DNA of 58,159 nucleotides from Bacteroidota bacterium (GCA_023393375.1 JAEWLI010000156.1:1-58159); one strand, 5' to 3'; shown: positions 9,334 to 18,095, numbered from the stretch's first letter. A program made the numbers and translations. The notes: generated by a model from the letters alone, not told the origin.

Positions 9334-9354
9334 GGCATTCCTAATAGGAATGCC
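9334..9354 (-). other. Hairpin between rpoB and rpoC
   Basis: GGCATTCC (9334-9341) and GGAATGCC (9347-9354) form a perfect 8-bp stem around the loop TAATA; an extra T-A pair can shorten the loop to 3. No U-tract follows on the minus strand, so it is not a standard terminator. It could be an RNase processing site, an mRNA stabiliser or a weak attenuator. Confidence 0.5.
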
Positions 9355-9361
9355 TTGTTAT

Positions 9362-12300
9362 TTATTCAAGAGTGATTTCCAACGCAAGACCCCTTAATTC
9401 ATGAACCAATACATTAAATGATTCTGGAATATTTGGTCTTATCATATTTTCACCCTTTACGATAGCTTCATATGCTTTTGCTCGTCCGATGACATCATCA
9501 GATTTCACCGTAAGTATCTCCTGAAGTACATTTGCTGCACCGAAGGCTTCTAATGCCCAAACTTCCATTTCTCCAAACCTTTGTCCACCAAACTGAGCTT
9601 TACCTCCTAATGGCTGTTGTGTAATAAGAGAATATGGACCAATTGATCTCGCGTGCATTTTATCATCAACAAGGTGACCTAACTTCAACATGTAAATCAC
9701 ACCTACAGTAACTGGTTGATCAAATTTATCTCCGGTAAGTCCATCGTACAATGGTGTCCTTCCAAATGCAGGTAAGCGGGCTTCATCAAGCTCTTTCTGA
9801 ATCTCATCCATTGAAGCTCCATCAAAAATCGGAGTTGCATATTTCCTGCCCAATTTTTTACCTGCCCAGCCAAGTACTGTTTCGAAGATCTGTCCCAGGT
9901 TCATACGAGATGGCACACCAAGTGGGTTCAACACAATATCAACCGGAGTACCATCTTCTAAAAATGGCATATCTTCCTGGCGAACAATTTTAGCTACCAC
10001 ACCTTTATTACCGTGACGGCCGGCCATTTTATCTCCAACCTTCAGTTTTCGTTTTTTGGCAACGTAAACCTTCGCTAACTGAACGATTCCGGTAGGTAAT
10101 TCATCACCAACTTCCAGGGTGAATCTTTCCCTCTTGAATACACCGGCAATTTCGTTACGTTTTTTATTATAGTTCTTAACCAAATCAATCAACATCTGAT
10201 TGGTTTTTTGATCTGAGGTCCAGTCATCCAGCAGCAAATCAGAAAGTAAGTTTACTTCCTCTGCCACATTATAGGTACTTTCATCCCGGTATACATTCTT
10301 CTCCGGAAACAAGTTATGCTCTATATTAGTGTATGAGAATTTTACCCCTTTGCTCAATACCTCATCACCAAATTTATGCTTTACTCCCTGACTAACTTTT
10401 CCTTCCAAAAGTGTCGACATTTTTTTGACCATCTGGGCGCGTAAAGTAGTCAAATCAGCACTATAGTTGCTTTTTAATAACTCGACTTCTTTTTTTGCCT
10501 TGCTTCGGAGATCTTTATCCTTTTTAGGTCTTGAGAATAATTTGGTATCTATCACCACACCTTTTAATGAAGGGGGTGCTTTCATAGAAGCATCTTTCAC
10601 ATCACCAGCTTTATCACCGAATATAGCTCTTAACAGCTTTTCTTCCGGAGTCGGATCTGTTTCTCCTTTTGGTGTAATTTTTCCAACCAGTATATCGCCT
10701 TCATTTACTTCAGCACCGATGCGAATGATTCCATTTTCATCCAGATTCCGGACTGCGTCTTCACTCACATTAGGAATTTCAGATGTCAATTCTTCCTCGC
10801 CACGTTTGGTATCCCTTACCTCAAGTTCGAATTCTTCTATGTGTATTGAAGTGAAAACATCATTCCGCACCACACTTTCAGAAATAACTATAGCGTCTTC
10901 AAAGTTATATCCTTGCCAAGGCATAAATGCCACCATCAGGTTTCTTCCTAAGGCAAGTTCACCACTATCTGTAGCGTAGCCATCACATAAAACCTGACCT
11001 TTTTTCACTTTATCACCTTTAAAAACTGTAGGGCGAAGATTAATAGTTGTATCCTGATTGGTTCGTCTGAATTTGGTAAGATTATAAGTTTTTACCTCAT
11101 CATCAAAACTTGTCAATTTTCTATCATCAGAAAGATAATATTTAACAGTTATCTTTTTTGAATCTACATATGCTATTTCACCATCTTCTTCAGCAACGAT
11201 CAATGCACGCGAATCCTTAGCAACCCTGCCTTCTAAACCAGTACCTACAATCGGAGCTTCTGGCTTTAATAAAGGAACAGCTTGCCGTTGCATGTTTGAA
11301 CCCATCAATGCACGGTTGGCATCATCATGCTCCAAAAATGGAATTAAAGATGCTGCTACTGAAACAATCTGATTAGGTGCCACATCCATAAAGGTTACCT
11401 GGTCATTATCAACCACTGGGAAGTCGCCTTCATAACGGGCTTTTACTTTTTCATTTCTGAATTTTCCATCGTCCAGCAATGGAGCGTTAGCCTGTGCAAT
11501 ATTGTGGGTGTCTTCCTCTTCGGCAGTTAAGAAAACTACATTAGATGACATATTGACCACACCTGATTCTGCTTTTCGATATGGGGTTTCAATGAATCCC
11601 ATACTGTTCACCTTGGCATGTACACAAAGTGAAGAAATCAGACCAATATTTGGCCCTTCAGGGGTTTCAATGGTACATAAACGACCATAGTGGGTATAAT
11701 GTACGTCACGTACTTCAAACCCTGCTCTTTCACGGCTTAACCCACCCGGACCAAGAGCTGACATTCTTCTTTTATGAGTAATTTCAGCCAATGGATTCGT
11801 TTGATCCATAAACTGAGAAAGCTGATTGGTACCAAAGAAGGAATTGATTACTGAAGACAAAGTCCTGGCATTAATCAGATCAACGGGTTTAAAATCTTCG
11901 TTATCACGAACGTTCATTCTTTCCTTGATGGTCCTGGCCATTCTAGCTAAACCTACACCAAACTGACTATAAAGCTGCTCTCCCACAGTTCTCACCCTTC
12001 TATTGCTAAGGTGATCAATATCGTCAACAACAGCACGTGAGTTGATCAAACCGATCAAATATTTTACAATCAGGATAATATCGTCCTTGGTTAATACCTT
12101 TGTGGTCTGATCAATGTTGATATTCAGTTTTCGGTTGATCCTATATCGACCTACTTCACCTAAATCATAACGTTTGTCACTGAAGAATAAGCTTTGAATT
12201 ATATCCCTGGCAGTTTGTTCATCAGGAGCTTCAGTATTCCTCAACTGCCTGTAAATCTGCTCAACCGCTTCTTTTTCTGAATTTGAATTATCTTTTTGCA

Positions 12301-13237
12301 GTGTATTATAAATAATTGCAAAATCAGCCACATTCACATCTTCCCGATGGAGTATAATTGATTGATTATTCGATTCAAGTACCAGATTGATATCATCTTC
12401 TGATAATACGGAATCCCTTTCCAGTAAAATTTCATTTCGGTCGATAGACACAACTTCACCGGTATCTTCATCTACAAAATCTTCAGTCCAGCTTCTTAGT
12501 ACCCTTGCAGCCAGTCTTCTGCCAACCACCTTCTTCAGATTTTTTTCGGTAGCATCTACTTCCTCAGACAATCCGAACAAATCAAGTATATCCTTATCGG
12601 TACCATATCCAATTGCACGCAATAATGTGGTTACCGGAAACTTCTTTTTTCTGTCGATGTACGCATACATGACATTGTTGACGTCTGTTGCAAACTCTAT
12701 CCAGCTTCCTTTGAAAGGAATAATTCTAGCAGAGTAAAGTTTCGTGCCATTGGTGTGTTTGCTTTGAGCAAAGAATACACCTGGGGACCTATGCAACTGA
12801 GATACGATCACCCTTTCAGCTCCATTGATTACAAAAGAACCTTTTGGGGTCATGTATGGAATGTTTCCTAAAAATACTTCTTGTTCCACAGTTTCAAACT
12901 CGTCGTTGTCTTCATCGTTACACGACAATCTGAGTTTGGCTTTTAAGGGAACGGAGTAAGTCAATCCCCTGTCTACGCATTCATCCACAGAATATTTGGG
13001 AGGATCGACCATATAGTCGACGAATTCCAAAATAAAATTATCCCGTGAATCAGAAATGGGGAAGTTTTCTGAAAAAACTTTAAAAAGTCCTTCTTGAGAT
13101 CGTTTTTCTGCCGGAGTATCCAATTGGAAAAAATCAGTGAATGACTTCAACTGAACTTCCAGAAAATCCGGATAATCGATTACTGTCTTGATGGACGAAA
13201 ATGTTATTCTTTTGTTGTGATTATTATTAGTAGCCAA
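9362..13237 (-). CDS. rpoB: DNA-directed RNA polymerase subunit beta
   Basis: This is the beta subunit of RNA polymerase and carries the rifampicin pocket. I place the start at a TTG (13237), which gives 1291 aa beginning with ATNNNHNKRITFSS after the initiator. An in-frame ATG at 13306 would add 23 residues (MVWICPNHYT...) that do not resemble the family. The rifampicin cluster reads QLSQFMDQTNPLAEITHKRR followed by MSALGPGGLSRERAG, with the residues equivalent to E. coli D516, H526 and S531 all wild type, so it should be sensitive. Downstream motifs GRLCTIETPEGPNIGLI and KVGDKMAGRHGNKGVV are intact. The gene follows rplL, with an attenuator-like hairpin in the gap. Confidence 0.96.
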   Translation of the reverse strand: MATNNNHNKRITFSSIKTVIDYPDFLEVQLKSFTDFFQLDTPAEKRSQEGLFKVFSENFPISDSRDNFILEFVDYMVDPPKYSVDECVDRGLTYSVPLKAKLRLSCNDEDNDEFETVEQEVFLGNIPYMTPKGSFVINGAERVIVSQLHRSPGVFFAQSKHTNGTKLYSARIIPFKGSWIEFATDVNNVMYAYIDRKKKFPVTTLLRAIGYGTDKDILDLFGLSEEVDATEKNLKKVVGRRLAARVLRSWTEDFVDEDTGEVVSIDRNEILLERDSVLSEDDINLVLESNNQSIILHREDVNVADFAIIYNTLQKDNSNSEKEAVEQIYRQLRNTEAPDEQTARDIIQSLFFSDKRYDLGEVGRYRINRKLNINIDQTTKVLTKDDIILIVKYLIGLINSRAVVDDIDHLSNRRVRTVGEQLYSQFGVGLARMARTIKERMNVRDNEDFKPVDLINARTLSSVINSFFGTNQLSQFMDQTNPLAEITHKRRMSALGPGGLSRERAGFEVRDVHYTHYGRLCTIETPEGPNIGLISSLCVHAKVNSMGFIETPYRKAESGVVNMSSNVVFLTAEEEDTHNIAQANAPLLDDGKFRNEKVKARYEGDFPVVDNDQVTFMDVAPNQIVSVAASLIPFLEHDDANRALMGSNMQRQAVPLLKPEAPIVGTGLEGRVAKDSRALIVAEEDGEIAYVDSKKITVKYYLSDDRKLTSFDDEVKTYNLTKFRRTNQDTTINLRPTVFKGDKVKKGQVLCDGYATDSGELALGRNLMVAFMPWQGYNFEDAIVISESVVRNDVFTSIHIEEFELEVRDTKRGEEELTSEIPNVSEDAVRNLDENGIIRIGAEVNEGDILVGKITPKGETDPTPEEKLLRAIFGDKAGDVKDASMKAPPSLKGVVIDTKLFSRPKKDKDLRSKAKKEVELLKSNYSADLTTLRAQMVKKMSTLLEGKVSQGVKHKFGDEVLSKGVKFSYTNIEHNLFPEKNVYRDESTYNVAEEVNLLSDLLLDDWTSDQKTNQMLIDLVKNYNKKRNEIAGVFKRERFTLEVGDELPTGIVQLAKVYVAKKRKLKVGDKMAGRHGNKGVVAKIVRQEDMPFLEDGTPVDIVLNPLGVPSRMNLGQIFETVLGWAGKKLGRKYATPIFDGASMDEIQKELDEARLPAFGRTPLYDGLTGDKFDQPVTVGVIYMLKLGHLVDDKMHARSIGPYSLITQQPLGGKAQFGGQRFGEMEVWALEAFGAANVLQEILTVKSDDVIGRAKAYEAIVKGENMIRPNIPESFNVLVHELRGLALEITLE

Positions 13238-13325
13238 GGCTCTTATAGGTTTTAATTGGAAAAACTTAATCACTTGTGTGTAGTGGTTTGGACAGATCCA
13301 AACCAATGAAATATATACAAATAGG

Positions 13326-13351
13326 AAAAGACCTGACTATGCGCCAGGCCT
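13326..13351 (-). promoter_or_regulatory. Attenuator-like hairpin between rplL and rpoB
   Basis: On the minus strand AGGCCTG (13351-13345) pairs with CAGGTCT (13335-13329), with one G-U pair, around a 9-base loop, and is followed by TTTT. The stem is only 7 bp and the U-run is short, so partial termination is more likely than full termination. A transcriptional attenuator at the same junction is known in E. coli, where it sets the ratio of L7/L12 to beta. Confidence 0.5.
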
Positions 13352-13390
13352 AAAAATCGGTGCAATCACTTAAGTAATTGTCAATTCTTC

Positions 13391-13780
13391 TTATTTAATT
13401 TCTACTTCAGCTCCTGCTTCCTCAAGTTGTTTCTTCAGCCCTTCAGCTTCGTCTTTAGATACGCCTTCTTTTAATGTTTTAGGTGCACCATCAACCAAAT
13501 CTTTGGCTTCTTTCAAACCTAAACCGGTCAACTCTTTTACAGATTTTACAACTTTTAATTTTGCTGCTCCAGCCGATTTTAAAATTACATCGAATGAAGT
13601 CTTTTCTTCAACTGCTGCATCGTCACCATCAGAAGCTGCTCCGCCTCCAGATACCATTGCAGGTGCAGCTGCTGCTGCTGGTTCTATACCGTATTCATCT
13701 TTTAAAATAGCTGCTAATTCGTTTACTTCTTTAACAGTTAAATTAACGAGCTGTTCCGCAAATGCTTTTAAATCCGCCAT
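13391..13780 (-). CDS. rplL: 50S ribosomal protein L7/L12
   Basis: L7/L12 is the multi-copy stalk protein that recruits translational GTPases. The 129-aa product has an N-terminal dimerisation domain (MADLKAFAEQLVNLTVKEVNELAAIL), an Ala/Gly-rich hinge around residues 35-55, and the conserved C-terminal domain with EKTSFDVILKSAGAAKLKVV and GLGLKEAKDLVDGAPK. It lies 33 bases after rplJ. Fewer beta transcripts than L12 transcripts are expected if the hairpin at 13326-13351 attenuates. Confidence 0.98.
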   Translation of the reverse strand: MADLKAFAEQLVNLTVKEVNELAAILKDEYGIEPAAAAAPAMVSGGGAASDGDDAAVEEKTSFDVILKSAGAAKLKVVKSVKELTGLGLKEAKDLVDGAPKTLKEGVSKDEAEGLKKQLEEAGAEVEIK

Positions 13781-13813
13781 TTTTTTCTTAAATTTAAATT
13801 GATTGTACCAATA

Positions 13814-14347
13814 TTATTCTTTTTTATCTGATAAGGTCTTTACAAGACCTGCTATGGTATGTTTGCCGCTTAACAATGCACCAACCACATTATTTACAGG
13901 AGACTGTAATAAACCAATAACTTCACCAATAAGTTCATTTTTAGACTTAAGTGTAATAAGAGTTTCAAGATTTTCTTCACCTATAAAAAGTGATGAATCA
14001 ATAGAAGCTCCTTTAAGCAAAGGTCTATCATATCCGCCCTTCTTTCTAAACTCTTTTAGCAACTTAGCTGGAAGATTATTGGATTCGGGTGAAAAAATAA
14101 TCCCCGAAAATCCCTTTAATACACCTTTATAAAATGGTGTATAATCGGCATCCATTCTTTCAAGTGCTTTTTTAATCAGTGAGTTTTTGATCACTTTGTA
14201 TTCCACGCCTTTCTCGTAGCAAGCCTTTCTAAATGCATTAACATTTTCAACAGAAAAACCTGAAGCGTCAGTGATGTAGAAGAAACTCGTTTGGTTGAGT
14301 TTCTCGGTCAACTCATCTATTATCTTGGCTTTATCTTCCCTATTCAT
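13814..14347 (-). CDS. rplJ: 50S ribosomal protein L10
   Basis: L10 anchors the L7/L12 dimers on 23S rRNA and often represses its own operon. The 177-aa product starts MNREDKAKIIDELTEKLNQTSFFYITDASG, has the core segment YKVIKNSLIKKALE and ends in the helical L12-binding tail (VGALLSGKHTIAGLVKTLSDKKE). It begins 2 bases after the rplA stop codon, so there is no room for a separate leader; any L10-mediated control would have to act inside rplA or further upstream. Confidence 0.97.
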   Translation of the reverse strand: MNREDKAKIIDELTEKLNQTSFFYITDASGFSVENVNAFRKACYEKGVEYKVIKNSLIKKALERMDADYTPFYKGVLKGFSGIIFSPESNNLPAKLLKEFRKKGGYDRPLLKGASIDSSLFIGEENLETLITLKSKNELIGEVIGLLQSPVNNVVGALLSGKHTIAGLVKTLSDKKE

Positions 14348-14349
14348 GA

Positions 14350-15048
14350 TTATAATCCAGCTACACTGTTTTTATCAATATTTATACTTGGACTCATTGT
14401 AGTCGATAAATGTACACTTTTCACATAAGTCCCCTTCGCTGATGAAGGTTTGAGTTTAGAGATTGTATTTAAGATCTCGAGGGCATTTTCCTGAATTTTG
14501 TCAGGAGAAAAGGATAATTTTCCTATTCTTGAATGAACAATGCCAAATTTATCGACTTTAAAGTCTATCTTCCCTTTTTTTACTTCTTGAACAGCCTGTC
14601 CAATTTCTGTAGTTACTGTGCCGGCTTTAGGGTTGGGCATCAATCCGCGAGGACCTAATACTCTACCTAGTTTACCGACTTTCGCCATCACTTGCGGCAT
14701 AGTAATGATCACATCTATATCAGTCCATCCATCCTGAATTTTCTGAATATAATCATCTAGACCTACGTGATCAGCACCAGCTTGCTTTGCTTCAGCTTCT
14801 TTATCGGGTGTACATAGTACCAATACCTTCATTTCTTTACCAGTACCATGAGGTAAAGCAACCACACCGCGTACCATTTGATCAGCTTTTCTTGGATCCA
14901 CACCTAAACGGACATCAATGTCCACTGAAGAATCAAATTTTGTATAATTGATGTTCTTCAGCATTTCTGATGCTTCTTCCAATGAATAACTCTTATTCAG
15001 GTCGTATTTACTTAAAGCGTCTTTCTGCTTTTTTGTCAGTTTTGCCAT
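14350..15048 (-). CDS. rplA: 50S ribosomal protein L1
   Basis: L1 forms the mobile stalk that moves deacylated tRNA out of the E site. The 232-aa product has normal length. It contains VDIDVRLGVDPRKADQMVRG near residue 45, then MPQVMAKVGKLGRVLGPRGLMPNPKAGTV, the L1 signature, and TYVKSVHLSTTMSPSI at the C-terminus. The gene is 12 bases after rplK, the standard L11 operon arrangement in which L1 usually represses translation of L11-L1. Confidence 0.98.
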   Translation of the reverse strand: MAKLTKKQKDALSKYDLNKSYSLEEASEMLKNINYTKFDSSVDIDVRLGVDPRKADQMVRGVVALPHGTGKEMKVLVLCTPDKEAEAKQAGADHVGLDDYIQKIQDGWTDIDVIITMPQVMAKVGKLGRVLGPRGLMPNPKAGTVTTEIGQAVQEVKKGKIDFKVDKFGIVHSRIGKLSFSPDKIQENALEILNTISKLKPSSAKGTYVKSVHLSTTMSPSINIDKNSVAGL

Positions 15049-15060
15049 TTCTAAATGTTT

Positions 15061-15504
15061 TTAACTTTCCCAGGGTGCTGTCCCGGTTACTCTTAACCCC
15101 ATACTTCTTGCAGTTCCAGCAACCATTTTCATTGCTGAATCTATTTGCATTGCATTAAGATCAGGCATTTTCATTTCTGCAATTTCTTTTACCTGATCCC
15201 AGGTAACTGATCCCACTTTATTTCTATTAGGTTCTGCTGAACCTTTCTTTGCTTTTGCGGCTTCCATTAAAAGCACTGGTGCGGGAGGTGTTTTAACTAC
15301 AAAACTGAATGATTTGTCTTTGTAGATGGTCAACAATACAGGTAATAATACACCCTGCTTTTCCTGAGTTCTTGCATTAAATTGTTTGCAGAACTCCATA
15401 ATGTTTAATCCTTTACTACCTAACGCAGGTCCTACTGGGGGAGACGGATTCGCCTGACCTCCCTTTATCTGCATTTTCAGATATCCACTTATTTCTTTAG
15501 CCAT
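15061..15504 (-). CDS. rplK: 50S ribosomal protein L11
   Basis: L11 forms the GTPase-associated centre with 23S rRNA helices 43/44 and is the target of thiostrepton. The 147-aa product begins MAKEISGYLKMQIKGGQANPSPPVGPALGSKGLNIM, including the flexible Gly/Pro-rich linker, and ends MKMVAGTARSMGLRVTG. It lies 8 bases after nusG, the conserved secE-nusG-rplK-rplA order. Confidence 0.98.
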   Translation of the reverse strand: MAKEISGYLKMQIKGGQANPSPPVGPALGSKGLNIMEFCKQFNARTQEKQGVLLPVLLTIYKDKSFSFVVKTPPAPVLLMEAAKAKKGSAEPNRNKVGSVTWDQVKEIAEMKMPDLNAMQIDSAMKMVAGTARSMGLRVTGTAPWES

Positions 15505-15512
15505 TTTTCTTG

Positions 15513-16073
15513 CTAATCTAATTTTTCAACTTGCATATAATTCAATTCCACCGGGGTATTCCTGCCAAAGATCTTTACCATCACATTCAGCTTTTTTCTT
15601 TCTTCGAACACCTCTTCTACGCTGCCCGTAAAACCACTGAATGGTCCATCCATCACTTTGACTGATTCACCAACAATAAATGGTGTATCCAGTTTTTCTT
15701 CAAACTCATCAACCTCATCTACTTTACCAAGTATACGGTTGATCTCTGATTGCCTGAGGGGAACAGGTACTTTTGAAGCTCCACTTCCACTACTTCCTCC
15801 AAGAAATCCGATTACCCCAGGAATACTCGTGACTGCATGGTAGGCTTCACCATGGGTAAGGTCGGCATATACTAGAACATACCCAGGAAAAAAGTTTCTT
15901 TCTCTTACCCTTTTTTTGCCATTCCTCATTTCATACACTTTCTCTGATGGGATAAGTATCTGAGGAACTTGTTCCAGCAAGTTTTGCCGGGTAATTTCGT
16001 TTTCAAGATAAGATTTAATTTTCTTTTCTTGTCCGCTTACTACCCTGACCACATACCATTTTAATTCTCCCAT
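15513..16073 (-). CDS. nusG: Transcription termination/antitermination factor NusG
   Basis: NusG binds the beta' clamp and couples RNA polymerase to Rho or to the ribosome. The 186-aa product has an N-terminal NGN domain (MGELKWYVVRVVSGQEKKIK through RNFFPGYVLVYADL), a short Gly/Ser-rich insertion around residues 93-102, and a C-terminal KOW domain (VGESVKVMDGPFSGFTGSVEEV). It lies 21 bases after secE. Length and domains are normal for Bacteroidota. Confidence 0.97.
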   Translation of the reverse strand: MGELKWYVVRVVSGQEKKIKSYLENEITRQNLLEQVPQILIPSEKVYEMRNGKKRVRERNFFPGYVLVYADLTHGEAYHAVTSIPGVIGFLGGSSGSGASKVPVPLRQSEINRILGKVDEVDEFEEKLDTPFIVGESVKVMDGPFSGFTGSVEEVFEERKKLNVMVKIFGRNTPVELNYMQVEKLD

Positions 16074-16094
16074 CAGATTATATTGTATAAAACT

Positions 16095-16295
16095 TTAAAT
16101 CAGTACTTTGTATAACCATTCCTGCAGCAACAACCTGAACGTTAAATCAAAAATGTAAATGATGATTGCAAAAATTAGGGAAGCTATGAGTACCAAAACG
16201 GAACTGCTTTGCAATTCACTGTATTTTGGCCACGATACCTTGTTTTTTAATTCAAGGTACGATTCAATAATAAACATTTTTAATTTTGAAAACAT
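16095..16295 (-). CDS. secE: Preprotein translocase subunit SecE
   Basis: SecE clamps the SecY channel in the inner membrane. The 66-aa product is a minimal single-span SecE. It has an amphipathic cytoplasmic part with YLELKNKVSWPKYSELQSSS, containing the family motif KVSWP, and then one membrane segment (VLVLIASLIFAIIIYIFDLTF). It lies between tRNA-Trp and nusG, the position expected in this cluster, and probably shares the promoter at 16410-16441. Confidence 0.95.
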   Translation of the reverse strand: MFSKLKMFIIESYLELKNKVSWPKYSELQSSSVLVLIASLIFAIIIYIFDLTFRLLLQEWLYKVLI

Positions 16296-16311
16296 AGCGA
16301 CTTTTTATTTG

Positions 16312-16384
16312 CACGGGTGGAGAGACTCGAACTCCCAGCCAATGGTTTTGGAGACCACTACTCTGCCAATTGAGCTACACCCGT
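16312..16384 (-). tRNA. tRNA-Trp (CCA anticodon)
   Basis: The minus strand folds into a 73-nt cloverleaf. The acceptor stem is ACGGGTG/CACCCGT, the anticodon loop CTCCAAA gives CCA, and the T arm contains GTTCGAGTC. The discriminator is G and the 3' CCA is not encoded. It sits between tuf and secE, as tRNA-Trp does in many bacteria. Confidence 0.95.
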
Positions 16385-16409
16385 AGTTTGCACCCCTGAA
16401 AAAGGTTTG

Positions 16410-16441
16410 CAAATTTATTAAAAGAAGTGTAGATAAACAAA
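16410..16441 (-). promoter_or_regulatory. Bacteroidota-type promoter for tRNA-Trp-secE-nusG-rplK
   Basis: On the minus strand TTTG (16441-16438), a 20-base spacer and TAAATTTG (16417-16410) match the consensus. The -33 box touches the last base of the tuf terminator stem. The -7 box is about 25 bases before the 5' end of tRNA-Trp. Confidence 0.7.
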
Positions 16442-16471
16442 TGCGTTTCTGAAAATATTTCAGAAACGCAT
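16430..16471 (-). terminator. Terminator after tuf
   Basis: ATGCGTTTCTGAAA (16441-16454) and TTTCAGAAACGCAT (16458-16471) form a perfect 14-bp stem with a 3-base loop, 25 bases after the tuf stop codon. On the minus strand it is followed by the moderately T-rich TTGTTTATCT. The stem is very strong, the U-tract imperfect. Confidence 0.75.
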
Positions 16472-16495
16472 CCATTATTTTTCATTATCCACTAC

Positions 16496-17683
16496 TTAGT
16501 CTAATATTTCTGTAACCTGACCAGCACCCACTGTTCTACCACCTTCACGGATAGCGAAACGAAGTCCTTTTTCAAGTGCGATCTTATTGATCAATGTTAC
16601 CTCTATTGTGATGTTATCACCTGGCATTACCATCTCAACACCAGCAGGTAATTTTATTTCACCTGTAATGTCTGTGGTTCTGAAATAAAACTGAGGACGA
16701 TATTTGTTGAAGAATGGCGTATGACGACCACCTTCTTCTTTTGAAAGTACATAAACTTCAGCTTTGAAAAGCTGGTGAGGCTTTACAGAACCTGGTTTAC
16801 ATATAATCATACCTCTTTTGATATTTTCTTTATCAATACCTCTTAGTAAGAGACCAGTGTTGTCACCAGCTTCTCCACGGTCAAGTATCTTACGGAACAT
16901 TTCAACCCCGGTAACTACAGATTTTAGGTTTTCTGCACCTAAACCAATGATATCTACTCCATCACCAGTTTTAATTACACCTCTTTCTATTCTTCCTGTA
17001 GCAACTGTACCACGTCCTGTGATAGAGAATACATCTTCAACCGGCATTAAGAAATCCTTGTCAACAAGCCTTTCGGGAAGTGGAATATAATCATCCACTG
17101 CGGTCATTAATTCAAGAATTTTATCTACCCATTGTGTTTCGCCATTCAAACCACCCAAGGCAGATCCCTGAATAACTGGAATATCATCACCAGGAAATTC
17201 ATAAAAGCTTAACAGCTCCCTGATTTCCATTTCAACAAGTTCAAGTAGCTCAGGGTCATCTACAAGGTCTACTTTATTCATGAATACCACCAATGCAGGT
17301 ACACCTACCTGACGAGCCAAAAGGATATGCTCTCTAGTTTGAGGCATAGGGCCATCAGTGGCAGCTACTACTAAAATGGCTCCGTCCATCTGAGCAGCTC
17401 CTGTAACCATGTTTTTAACATAGTCGGCGTGACCTGGACAGTCAACGTGAGCATAGTGCCTTTTCTCTGTAGCATATTCCACGTGAGCGGTATTTATAGT
17501 AATACCTCTTTCCTTTTCTTCTGGCGCATTATCAATTGATGAGAATTCTTTGTATTGCGCAAGGCCTTTTTCACTAAGGATCTTAGTGATAGCTGCAGTC
17601 AACGTTGTTTTGCCGTGGTCAACGTGCCCTATAGTACCGATATTAACGTGCGGCTTTGAACGATCAAAGGTTTCTTTAGCCAT
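16496..17683 (-). CDS. tuf: Translation elongation factor Tu
   Basis: EF-Tu delivers aminoacyl-tRNA to the ribosome. The 395-aa product has all GTPase motifs: GHVDHGKT (about residues 19-26), DCPGH, and NKVD in VVFMNKVDLVDD. Domain II/III signatures include GRGTVATGRIERGVIK and the C-terminal FAIREGGRTVGAGQV. It is the only tuf in the window. It follows the tRNA-Tyr-Gly-Thr cluster and is closed by a strong hairpin. Confidence 0.98.
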   Translation of the reverse strand: MAKETFDRSKPHVNIGTIGHVDHGKTTLTAAITKILSEKGLAQYKEFSSIDNAPEEKERGITINTAHVEYATEKRHYAHVDCPGHADYVKNMVTGAAQMDGAILVVAATDGPMPQTREHILLARQVGVPALVVFMNKVDLVDDPELLELVEMEIRELLSFYEFPGDDIPVIQGSALGGLNGETQWVDKILELMTAVDDYIPLPERLVDKDFLMPVEDVFSITGRGTVATGRIERGVIKTGDGVDIIGLGAENLKSVVTGVEMFRKILDRGEAGDNTGLLLRGIDKENIKRGMIICKPGSVKPHQLFKAEVYVLSKEEGGRHTPFFNKYRPQFYFRTTDITGEIKLPAGVEMVMPGDNITIEVTLINKIALEKGLRFAIREGGRTVGAGQVTEILD

Positions 17684-17753
17684 ATCTGAAAACTCTTAAG
17701 TTTGGTTAAAAATAATTTATACTTTATTAAAATTCTTCGTTATTAATTGCTTG

Positions 17754-17825
17754 AGCCAATGATGGGATTTGAACCCATGACCCCTTCCTTACCAAGGAAG
17801 TACTCTACCCCTGAGCTACATCGGC
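17754..17825 (-). tRNA. tRNA-Thr (GGT anticodon)
   Basis: A 72-nt minus-strand cloverleaf with acceptor stem GCCGATG/CATTGGC (one G-U pair). The anticodon loop TTGGTAA gives GGT, and the T arm contains GGTTCAAATCC. The discriminator is U and no CCA is encoded. It lies 70 bases upstream of tuf, the classical thrT-tuf neighbourhood. Confidence 0.95.
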
Positions 17826-17838
17826 CTACAACTTAAAG

Positions 17839-17911
17839 AGCGGGCGACGAGGCTCGAACCCGCGACCTACAGCTTGGAAGGCTGTCGCTCTACCAACTGA
17901 GCTACGCCCGC
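17839..17911 (-). tRNA. tRNA-Gly (TCC anticodon)
   Basis: A 73-nt minus-strand cloverleaf with acceptor stem GCGGGCG/CGCCCGC. The anticodon loop CTTCCAA gives TCC, and the T arm contains GGTTCGAGCC. The discriminator is U and no CCA is encoded. Only 13 bases separate it from tRNA-Thr. Confidence 0.95.
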
Positions 17912-18012
17912 TAATTAAATATCTAAAGTTCAGATCCTTCACAAAAGTTCCATAGATCTGTATTATCAATTGATTACATTATTATTGATTGTCAAAAAAA
18001 TGTATCAATCTG

Positions 18013-18095
18013 TGGGGGGAGTAGGATTCGAACCTACGAAGGCATACGCCAGCAGATTTACAGTCTGCCCCAGTTGGCCGCTTTGGTATCCCCCC
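18013..18095 (-). tRNA. tRNA-Tyr (GTA anticodon)
   Basis: An 83-nt class II tRNA on the minus strand with acceptor stem GGGGGGA/TCCCCCC, discriminator A and a long variable arm. The anticodon loop CTGTAAA gives GTA, and the T arm contains GGTTCGAATCC. It is the first element of the Tyr-Gly-Thr-tuf transcript. Confidence 0.95.

Noticed and set aside
10467..10979. A 170-codon open frame antisense to rpoB
   Set aside because: It is Ser-rich, lies wholly inside rpoB on the other strand, resembles no family and is explained by rpoB codon use.
13238..13306. ATG start of rpoB 69 bases upstream
   Set aside because: It adds 23 residues unlike other RpoB N-termini and moves into the leader behind the hairpin; kept only as an alternative.
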